DNA from: Burkholderiales bacterium
GTDB taxonomy: Bacteria > Pseudomonadota > Gammaproteobacteria > Burkholderiales > Casimicrobiaceae
Length of the DNA: 5,362 nucleotides
Direction: 5' to 3'
Assembly (NCBI GenBank): GCA_025354075.1
Contig: JANXNO010000344.1
Span: forward strand, 1-5,362
Positions 1 through 5,362 of this stretch are shown piece by piece (within the stretch, counting starts at the first letter, position 1; each line of letters begins with the position of its first letter). Below the pieces are notes generated by a model. The model had not been told where the DNA came from, ran no database searches, and saw nothing but the letters and a program-made list of their open reading frames with translations. A program made the position numbers and the translations under genes.

Positions 1-291
<291 letters not shown>

Positions 292-333
292 CCACTGATT
301 GCGAAGAATCCATTTTTGCGCAACAATCCACGC

Positions 334-1101
334 ATGAGTGAAGTCGCCCTGGTCTCTCCCCCGCAGTATCCGCCGCCGGAGACACCCTCATTTCAGCCGC
401 TGTACCAGCAGATCAAGGGCCTGTTGACGCAGCGTCTTGAAACTGGGGAATGGCGCCCCGGCCAGGCGATTCCCAGCGAACAGGATCTGGCCGCACAATT
501 CAGCGTGAGTCAGGGCACCGTGCGCAAGGCCATCGACGAACTGGCCGGTGAGAATCTGGTCGTCCGGCGTCAGGGCAAGGGCACTTTTGTTGCAACGCAC
601 ACTGAAACCAAAAGCTCCATGTTTCGCTTTTTGAGGATGCGTCGCAACGACGGCCAGGATGAATACCCCGCCAGCGAACTGATCGACGTGAAACGAAGTC
701 GCGCCAACGCCGACATCGGTCGTAGCCTCGATATGAAGGCAGGCGACGCGATACTGATCCTGCGTCGGTTGCTGCGTTACGGTGGCGAGCCGACCGTGCT
801 CGACGAAATTACGTTGCCCGCCGCATTGTTTAAAGGCCTGACCAAGGAACGTTTCGACGCTTACGAAGGCTCAATGTACGGATTTTTTGAAACTGAATTT
901 GGCGTGCGCATGCTGCGCGCCGAAGAACAGATTAAGGCCGTTACGGCCGACCCGGTCACGGCCGAGGCGTTGCGCGTCGGTATGGGCTCGCCGCTGTTAT
1001 GCGTGGAGCGCATCACGTATACCTATGCAGATAAGCCAGTTGAATTCAGACGAGGGCTGTGCACCACACGCAGCCATCATTACGCCAACACGTTGAGTTA
1101 G
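334..1101 (+). CDS. GntR-family (HutC/UTRA type) transcriptional regulator, probable TCA-cycle regulator
   Basis: A 255-aa protein. Residues about 20-87 form the GntR winged helix-turn-helix: PLYQQIKGLL at the start, then RPGQAIPSEQDLAAQFSVSQ, then GTVRKAIDELAGENLVVRRQ and GKGTFV, all classic GntR signatures. Residues about 105-250 fit the UTRA effector domain of the HutC subfamily, including the family-typical LxxxRLLRYGGEPTVLDE stretch and a late PLLCVERITYTYADKPVEF strand. The natural ligand cannot be read from the sequence. It is the first gene rightward from the divergent control region and ends 25 nt before sdhC, so it probably regulates the sdh genes, itself and perhaps mdh through the 26-bp palindrome at 266-291; this is inference. 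Start choice is uncertain: ATG 334 has no clear Shine-Dalgarno, and an in-frame TTG at 316 would add MRNNPR with only a weak GAAG (303-306) upstream. I prefer ATG 334. Confidence 0.9.
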   Translation: MSEVALVSPPQYPPPETPSFQPLYQQIKGLLTQRLETGEWRPGQAIPSEQDLAAQFSVSQGTVRKAIDELAGENLVVRRQGKGTFVATHTETKSSMFRFLRMRRNDGQDEYPASELIDVKRSRANADIGRSLDMKAGDAILILRRLLRYGGEPTVLDEITLPAALFKGLTKERFDAYEGSMYGFFETEFGVRMLRAEEQIKAVTADPVTAEALRVGMGSPLLCVERITYTYADKPVEFRRGLCTTRSHHYANTLS

Positions 1102-1126
1102 ATTACATTTTTATGGAGCGCATTGA

Positions 1127-1549
1127 ATGAGCGAAAACATTTCCGCACCACTCGCGAAAACCAGAGCGCGACCGGTATTTCGCAATATCGGGTTTGCTGA
1201 ACTGGCGAATTACCGTCTGCCGATTCCAGGCGTCGCGTCTATCGTGCACCGCATTACAGGCATCGCATTGTTTGTGTGCCTGCTGTTTTTGCTGGCCATG
1301 TTGCAAATGAGTCTTAAATCAGAAGCTGGATTCGAGGCATTCCGCAATATTGTGTGGGCCAATCCGTTCGCCAAAATCGTCTTGATCGGCCTGCTTTTTG
1401 CGATCACTTATCACATGATCGCAGGGCTGCGGCACATGGTGCAGGACACCAACGCCTGGCTCGATCTGCCCACTGCCCGTGCCACCGCATTTGCGGTATT
1501 TGCGCTCAGTTTGCTTGTAACCGCGCTTATCGTCTGGAGGCTTTGGTAA
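1127..1549 (+). CDS. sdhC: Succinate dehydrogenase cytochrome b556 subunit (membrane anchor SdhC)
   Basis: A 140-aa inner-membrane protein, close to the usual 125-140 aa. It is one of two anchors of complex II, holding heme b and the ubiquinone site. The N-terminal segment RPVFRNIGFAELANYRLPIP precedes the signature SIVHRITGIAL. S38 and R42 match E. coli quinone-site residues S27 and R31, and H96 in ITYHMIAGLRHMVQD matches heme ligand H84. Three hydrophobic helices are visible at about 43-62, 82-105 and 119-138. A GGAG (1115-1118) lies 8 nt before the ATG and supports this start. The gene follows gntR by 25 nt with no visible terminator, and its TAA shares its last A with the ATG of sdhD (TAATG), indicating translational coupling of the two anchors. 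Residue equivalences are from aligning by eye to remembered E. coli sequence. Confidence 0.96.
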   Translation: MSENISAPLAKTRARPVFRNIGFAELANYRLPIPGVASIVHRITGIALFVCLLFLLAMLQMSLKSEAGFEAFRNIVWANPFAKIVLIGLLFAITYHMIAGLRHMVQDTNAWLDLPTARATAFAVFALSLLVTALIVWRLW

Positions 1550-1884
1550 TGGCTGCAGCGTCGAAATTTGTTTCAGAGTGGTGGTTGCAGCGTATCAGCG
1601 CTGTTCTCGTTACAGCGTACGTTTTTTTGGTGCTTGGGCTGCTGCTTGTGAACGGTACGCCGAACGCGATGCAATGGCAGGCGTTGTTTGCCAACACGGG
1701 CTTCAAGCTCGCCACGCTGCTCGCGATTCTCGCGACCGCGTATCACGGCCTGGTGGGCGCGATGCACGTGTGGCCGGATTACGTCAAGAACCGCGCGGTG
1801 CTTGCGGTGTTAAACGCGTATACGTGGTTGGCGTCCGCAGCGGTGGCGCTGTGGTCGGTCTACATTCTTTTTGGTATGAAATAA
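1549..1884 (+). CDS. sdhD: Succinate dehydrogenase membrane anchor subunit SdhD
   Basis: A 111-aa hydrophobic protein, near the usual 115 aa, forming the second membrane anchor of complex II. After a short N-terminus comes the SEWWLQRISAVLVTAYVF stretch (residues 9-26), typical of betaproteobacterial SdhD. Three helices lie at about 14-35, 52-74 and 85-108. H66 in ATAYHGLVG corresponds to the E. coli heme b ligand H71, and Y78 in WPDYVK, 12 residues later, matches the quinone-binding Y83 with identical spacing. A strong GGAGG (1536-1540) inside the end of sdhC lies 8 nt before the ATG, which overlaps the sdhC stop codon by one base. The ATG was chosen because the same frame is open further upstream only as a shadow within sdhC. 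Confidence 0.95.
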   Translation: MAAASKFVSEWWLQRISAVLVTAYVFLVLGLLLVNGTPNAMQWQALFANTGFKLATLLAILATAYHGLVGAMHVWPDYVKNRAVLAVLNAYTWLASAAVALWSVYILFGMK

Positions 1885-1898
1885 GGGCTCGCTGTTTT

Positions 1899-3683
1899 AT
1901 GGGTCTCACAGTTCACAAGTACGATGCAGTGGTGATTGGTGCCGGCGGTGCCGGTATGCGTTGCTCACTGCAACTGGCGCGCGCAGGCTTGCGTGTCGCC
2001 GTTCTCTCTAAAGTGTTTCCGACGCGCTCGCATACGGTCGCGGCGCAGGGCGGCATCGGTGCGTCGCTCGGCAATATGGACGAGGATAACTGGCACTACC
2101 ACTTCTATGACACGGTGAAAGGCTCCGACTGGCTCGGAGACCAGGACGCCATCGAGTTCATGTGTCGCGAAGCGCCCAAGGTCGTGTACGACCTCGAACA
2201 CATGGGCATGCCGTTTGACCGCAATCCGGACGGCACAATTTATCAGCGCCCGTTCGGTGGCCACAGCGCCAAGTACGGCGAAAAGCCTGTGCCGCGAGCC
2301 TGCGCAGCTGCTGATCGCACGGGTCATGCCATGCTACACACACTGTATCAGCAGAACGTCAAAAGCAAAACGACGTTTTTCGTTGAATGGATGGCGCTTG
2401 ACATCATTCGCGATGCTGAAGGCGACGCGGTCGGTGTCACTGCGCTCGAAATGGAAACCGGCGAAGTTGCGATCTTTCACGCCAAATGTGTGTTGTTTGC
2501 AACGGGTGGTGCCGGCCGAATCTTTGCTGCGTCTACCAACGCATTCATCAATACCGGCGATGGATTGGGCATGGCGGCGCGCGCAGGGATTCCGCTTGAA
2601 GACATGGAGTTCTGGCAATTCCACCCCACCGGCGTGCATAACGCAGGCGTGTTGCTGACAGAGGGCTGCCGTGGTGAGGGCGCAATCCTGCGCAACAAAG
2701 ACGGCGAACGCTTTATGGAGCGCTACGCGCCGAAGCTAAAGGATCTTGCGCCGCGCGACTTCATCTCGCGCTGCATGGATCAGGAAATTAAGGAAGGTCG
2801 TGGTTGCGGGCCGAATGGCGATTACATCGCGCTCGACCTGACGCACTTGGGTGCCGAGACGATCATGAAGCGGTTGCCCTCGGTGCATGAGATCGGCAAG
2901 AACTTTGCCAACGTTGACGTGATTAAGGAAGCAATCCCGGTCGTGCCGACGATTCACTACCAGATGGGCGGCATCCCGACCAATATTCATGGGCAAGTGG
3001 TGGTGCCGAAAGAGGGCAATCCAAACACAGTGATCAATGGCTTGTACGCGATTGGCGAATGCTCATGCGTGTCAGTGCACGGCGCGAATCGCCTTGGTAC
3101 AAACTCGTTGCTTGATCTGCTGGTCTTCGGTCGCGCTGCGGGAAATCACCTCGTTGAAACCGCGCTGGCAAGCCGCGCCTTCAAGCCTTTGCCTGCCAAC
3201 GCGGGTGATTACTCGCGTGCACGTATTGCCAAGCTTGACGATTCGAGCAGCGGCGAATATCCGCAAGATGTAGCCAACGATTTGCGCAAATCCATGCAGT
3301 TGCATGCAGGTGTTTTCCGCACCCAGAAGACAATGGACGAAGGCGTGGTTCAGGTGCTCGCAATCGCTGAGCGGGCGGAGAGCCTGTCGCTGAAAGACAA
3401 GTCCAAAGTGTTCAACACAGCGCGCATTGAGGCGCTTGAAGTCGCCAATCTGATGGAGGCGGCCAAGGCCACGATGGTCTCGGCGGCTGCCCGCCATGAG
3501 AGCCGTGGCGCTCACTCCGTCGATGATTACAGTGACAGTGTCGAGTTTCCGCTCGGTCGCAATGACAAGGAGTGGATGAAACACACGCTCTGGTATTCCG
3601 AAGGCAACCGCCTCGACTACAAGCCGGTGAACCTGAAACCGCTCACGGTCGACTCCATTCCGCCTGTCAAGCGCACGTTTTAA
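1899..3683 (+). CDS. sdhA: Succinate dehydrogenase flavoprotein subunit SdhA
   Basis: A 594-aa protein, close to E. coli SdhA (588 aa). It oxidises succinate to fumarate on the cytoplasmic face of complex II and passes electrons to SdhB. The FAD dinucleotide-binding motif VVIGAGGAG is at residues 11-19. H45 in RSHTVAAQGG is the histidine that carries covalent FAD. Active-site residues are all present: H242 in FHPTG, R286 in LAPRD, H353 in TIHYQMGG and R398 in VHGANRLG. The remainder, from about 450, is the helical C-terminal domain, ending in the usual SIPPVKRTF. The ATG at 1899 lies 14 nt after sdhD, with a weak AAGGG (1883-1887) overlapping the sdhD stop; the frame is open back to 1578, but that part lies inside sdhD and does not resemble SdhA. 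FAD attachment is expected to be helped by the SdhE encoded two genes downstream. Confidence 0.98.
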   Translation: MGLTVHKYDAVVIGAGGAGMRCSLQLARAGLRVAVLSKVFPTRSHTVAAQGGIGASLGNMDEDNWHYHFYDTVKGSDWLGDQDAIEFMCREAPKVVYDLEHMGMPFDRNPDGTIYQRPFGGHSAKYGEKPVPRACAAADRTGHAMLHTLYQQNVKSKTTFFVEWMALDIIRDAEGDAVGVTALEMETGEVAIFHAKCVLFATGGAGRIFAASTNAFINTGDGLGMAARAGIPLEDMEFWQFHPTGVHNAGVLLTEGCRGEGAILRNKDGERFMERYAPKLKDLAPRDFISRCMDQEIKEGRGCGPNGDYIALDLTHLGAETIMKRLPSVHEIGKNFANVDVIKEAIPVVPTIHYQMGGIPTNIHGQVVVPKEGNPNTVINGLYAIGECSCVSVHGANRLGTNSLLDLLVFGRAAGNHLVETALASRAFKPLPANAGDYSRARIAKLDDSSSGEYPQDVANDLRKSMQLHAGVFRTQKTMDEGVVQVLAIAERAESLSLKDKSKVFNTARIEALEVANLMEAAKATMVSAAARHESRGAHSVDDYSDSVEFPLGRNDKEWMKHTLWYSEGNRLDYKPVNLKPLTVDSIPPVKRTF

Positions 3684-3710
3684 GTCTGTTCAAAGAGAGA
3701 AGTTGTAATC

Positions 3711-4415
3711 ATGGACAAACGCATTTTCGAAATCTATCGCTACGATCCCGACACTGACGCGAAGCCGTACATGAAGACCTACGAGGTTGAACTGGACGGC
3801 TCCGAGCGCATGCTGCTCGACGTTTTGATGAAGCTCAAAAAGCAGGATGATTCGATCAGCTACCGTCGCTCATGCCGCGAAGGCGTGTGTGGTTCGGATG
3901 CGATGAACATCAACGGAAAAAATGGTCTGGCTTGCCTGACCAACATGCTCATATTGCCGCAAAAAATCACACTGCGTCCGCTTCCGGGGCTGCCCGTGGT
4001 GCGCGATCTGATCGTCGACATGAGCCAGTTCTTCAAGCAGTATCACTCGATCAAGCCCTACATCGTGAACGACACGGTGCCGCCGGAAAAAGAGCGCCTG
4101 CAGTCTCAGGAAGATCGCGACGAATTGAACGGTCTGTACGAGTGTATTTTGTGCGCCTGCTGCTCAACCAGTTGCCCAAGTTTTTGGTGGAATCCGGATA
4201 AGTTTGTGGGGCCTGCGGGTCTGCTTGTGGCGTATCGTTTCGTGGCAGATAGCCGAGATCACGACACCGCTGAGCGCCTCGACAATCTCGAAGATCCTTA
4301 CCGCCTGTTTCGCTGCCACACGATCATGAATTGCGTGGATGTGTGCCCGAAGGGGCTGAACCCGACGCGCGCGATTGGCAAGCTCATAGAGATGCTGGTC
4401 AAGCGAGCGGCGTAG
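3711..4415 (+). CDS. sdhB: Succinate dehydrogenase iron-sulfur subunit SdhB
   Basis: A 234-aa protein, as expected for SdhB (E. coli 238 aa), that links FAD in SdhA to the quinone in the membrane. The N-terminal ferredoxin domain (about 1-105) carries the 2Fe-2S ligands C55, C60, D63 and C75 in SCREGVCGSD...GLAC; aspartate as third ligand is normal here. The C-terminal domain has C145, C148, C151 with C212 for the 4Fe-4S cluster and C155, C202, C208 for the 3Fe-4S cluster. P156, W159 and W160 in CPSFWWNP and H203 after C202 correspond to residues at the E. coli quinone site. The gene starts 27 nt after sdhA, preceded by a purine-rich AAAGAGAGAAG (3692-3702) as a moderate ribosome binding site. 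No key residue is missing. Confidence 0.98.
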   Translation: MDKRIFEIYRYDPDTDAKPYMKTYEVELDGSERMLLDVLMKLKKQDDSISYRRSCREGVCGSDAMNINGKNGLACLTNMLILPQKITLRPLPGLPVVRDLIVDMSQFFKQYHSIKPYIVNDTVPPEKERLQSQEDRDELNGLYECILCACCSTSCPSFWWNPDKFVGPAGLLVAYRFVADSRDHDTAERLDNLEDPYRLFRCHTIMNCVDVCPKGLNPTRAIGKLIEMLVKRAA

Positions 4416-4418
4416 CTC

Positions 4419-4673
4419 ATGATCACCGACCTTCAGCTCTCCAAACTGCGCTGGCGCTGCCGTCGCGGTTTCCTGGAGAACGATCTGATCCTGACACGGC
4501 TGCTTGATCGTCGCGGTGCGGATTTTACGACTGAGGAACACGAGCAGTTGCTATCACTGATCGCCCTTGACGACAACGATCTTTGGGAAATTATTGCCGG
4601 TCGAACGGACGTATTTCCCGCGGGTGCCGATGCGATGGTCTCTATCCTGCGGCAGACGCGCGTGACACACTGA
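4419..4673 (+). CDS. sdhE: SdhE, FAD assembly factor for succinate dehydrogenase (YgfY/DUF339 family)
   Basis: An 84-aa soluble protein, the usual size for this family (80-95 aa). The hallmark RGxxE motif is present as R16-G17-F18-L19-E20 within RRGFLENDLIL; the family more often has methionine at position 18. The later segment LDDNDLWEIIAGR matches the second conserved patch of the family, where E. coli has a D-D-P-D-L type sequence. SdhE binds apo-SdhA and promotes covalent attachment of FAD to the active-site histidine. It starts 3 nt after the sdhB stop, so translational coupling to sdhB is likely; the only nearby purine stretch is a weak GAGCGG (4405-4410) inside sdhB. The placement directly after sdhB fits its job. 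The 3' end appears to hold the -35 box of a gltA promoter. Confidence 0.92.
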   Translation: MITDLQLSKLRWRCRRGFLENDLILTRLLDRRGADFTTEEHEQLLSLIALDDNDLWEIIAGRTDVFPAGADAMVSILRQTRVTH

Positions 4674-4689
4674 AAATAATGACTATAAA
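4662..4689 (+). promoter_or_regulatory. Candidate promoter for gltA overlapping the end of sdhE
   Basis: GTGACA (4662-4667; 5 of 6 to TTGACA) lies in the last codons of sdhE and is followed after 16 nt by TATAAA (4684-4689; 5 of 6 to TATAAT). The start would be near 4696, giving a gltA leader of about 77 nt. An inverted repeat ACTAT-AAAA-ATAGT (4682-4695) covers the -10 box and could be a small operator, though its arms are only 5 bp and AT-rich. By eye only. Confidence 0.45.
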
Positions 4690-4732
4690 AATAGTTCGCG
4701 ACTTGAGATACTTCCACAAAACCGTCCTAACC

Positions 4733-4748
4733 GTGATTTGCTAATCAC
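4733..4748. promoter_or_regulatory. Inverted repeat in the gltA leader
   Basis: GTGATT (4733-4738) and AATCAC (4743-4748) flank TGCT, a 6-bp perfect stem with a 4-nt loop, ending 13 nt before the GGAG ribosome binding site of gltA. There is no following T-tract, so it is not an intrinsic terminator. It could be an operator within the transcribed leader or a weak RNA hairpin. The stem is short with only two G-C pairs, so chance is possible. Confidence 0.4.
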
Positions 4749-4772
4749 TGAAACTTGAAACGGAGAACCTCT

Positions 4773-5362
4773 ATGACCGCCTCCTCCACAGCAACACTCT
4801 CCTTTAGCGATGGCTCGCCGAGCGTTGAATTTCCCGTCCTCAAAGGCACAGTAGGGCCTGATGTCATTGACATCAAAACGCTCTACGCCAAGACCGGAAA
4901 ATTCACCTACGATCCAGGTTTTATGTCGACGGCGGCGTGCCGTTCGGCGATCACCTACATCGACGGCGACAAGGGTGAGCTGCTGTACCGCGGTTATCCG
5001 ATTGAGCAGATCGCAACCAACTGTGACTACCTCGAAACTTGCTATCTGTTGTTGAACGGCGAGTTGCCTAATCTCGATCAGAAAACCGCGTTCGTTGACA
5101 ACGTGACGCATCACACGATGGTGCATGAGCAGATGCAGTTTTTCCTGCGGGGCTTCCGTCGCGATGCGCATCCGATGGCCATCATGACCGGGCTGGTCGG
5201 CGCATTGTCGGCGTTCTACCATGACACGCTCGACATCAACAATCCCGAGCATCGGCACATCGCGGCGATTCGTTTGATTGCCAAGATGCCGACGCTGGTG
5301 GCGATGACGCACAAATATTCGGCAGGGCAGCCGATGATTTACCCGAAGAATGATTTGTCGTA
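4773..5362 (+). CDS. gltA: Citrate synthase, N-terminal part (runs off right edge)
   Basis: The frame is open from ATG 4773 to the window edge: 196 codons plus two bases, of an expected 430 or so. It is clearly citrate synthase, which condenses oxaloacetate with acetyl-CoA at the entry to the TCA cycle. Diagnostic stretches are [13 protein letters not shown] (residues 22-34), [61 protein letters not shown] and [15 protein letters not shown]. These match the E. coli hexameric, NADH-inhibited (type II) enzyme. The H-T of HTMVHEQ, the Y of AFYHDTLD and the R and K of IRLIAK correspond to NADH-site residues reported in E. coli, so NADH control is plausible. The catalytic histidines and aspartate lie beyond the window. 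GGAG (4762-4765) is 7 nt before the ATG. The gene follows sdhE by 99 nt. Confidence 0.97.
   Translation, partial: MTASSTATLSFSDGSPSVEFPVLKGTVGPDVIDIKTLYAKTGKFTYDPGFMSTAACRSAITYIDGDKGELLYRGYPIEQIATNCDYLETCYLLLNGELPNLDQKTAFVDNVTHHTMVHEQMQFFLRGFRRDAHPMAIMTGLVGALSAFYHDTLDINNPEHRHIAAIRLIAKMPTLVAMTHKYSAGQPMIYPKNDLS

Noticed and set aside
1578..1898. Upstream extension of the sdhA frame by 107 codons
   Set aside because: It lies entirely inside sdhD in another frame, has no SdhA resemblance, and the ATG at 1899 gives the normal SdhA N-terminus and length.
3072..3584. 170-codon minus-strand open frame opposite sdhA
   Set aside because: It is antisense to highly conserved SdhA coding sequence with no recognisable domain or ribosome binding site.
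4709..4732. Alternative gltA promoter using TTGAGA (4703-4708) as -35
   Set aside because: No acceptable -10 sequence is found 16-18 nt downstream; the best candidate matches the consensus at only two positions.
4682..4748. Intrinsic terminator between sdhE and gltA
   Set aside because: Both inverted repeats have short, AT-rich stems and neither is followed by a run of T, so read-through into gltA is expected.
4683..5312. 209-codon minus-strand open frame opposite gltA
   Set aside because: It is antisense to clear citrate synthase; its Arg/His-rich composition is typical of a shadow frame.

Overview
The window holds a compact tricarboxylic-acid-cycle locus. Protein similarity recognised by eye points to a betaproteobacterium, most likely Burkholderiales: the succinate dehydrogenase subunits, the hexameric-type citrate synthase and the malate dehydrogenase N-terminus all look betaproteobacterial, and a divergent mdh next to gntR-sdhCDAB-sdhE-gltA is an arrangement I associate with that group. 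The lineage call is from recall and was not checked by search.

Layout. Positions 1-73 (minus strand) are the first 24 codons of malate dehydrogenase (mdh), running off the left edge. Positions 74-333 are a divergent intergenic control region. It contains a perfect 26-bp palindrome (266-291) built from four hexamer half-sites, a good sigma70-type promoter firing toward mdh, and smaller inverted repeats. From 334 rightward all genes are on the plus strand: a GntR/HutC-type regulator (334-1101), sdhC (1127-1549), sdhD (1549-1884), sdhA (1899-3683), sdhB (3711-4415), sdhE (4419-4673), a 99-bp gap with a candidate promoter and two inverted repeats, and the 5' part of gltA (4773 to the right edge, incomplete).

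How it works together. SdhC and SdhD form the membrane anchor with heme b and the quinone site. SdhA carries covalent FAD and oxidises succinate to fumarate. SdhB passes electrons through three iron-sulfur clusters. SdhE helps attach FAD to SdhA. Citrate synthase and malate dehydrogenase catalyse the adjoining oxaloacetate steps. The regulator gene sits beside the large palindrome, so the simplest reading is a local TCA regulator acting on both divergent units; this is inference. Spacings of -1 to 27 nt from gntR to sdhE, with no visible terminator, suggest one transcript; gltA probably also has its own promoter.

Every enzyme is full length where complete and keeps its expected catalytic and cofactor residues. 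I saw no mobile element, CRISPR array, RNA gene, frameshift or obviously novel system. The points of interest are regulatory and lie in the two intergenic regions.
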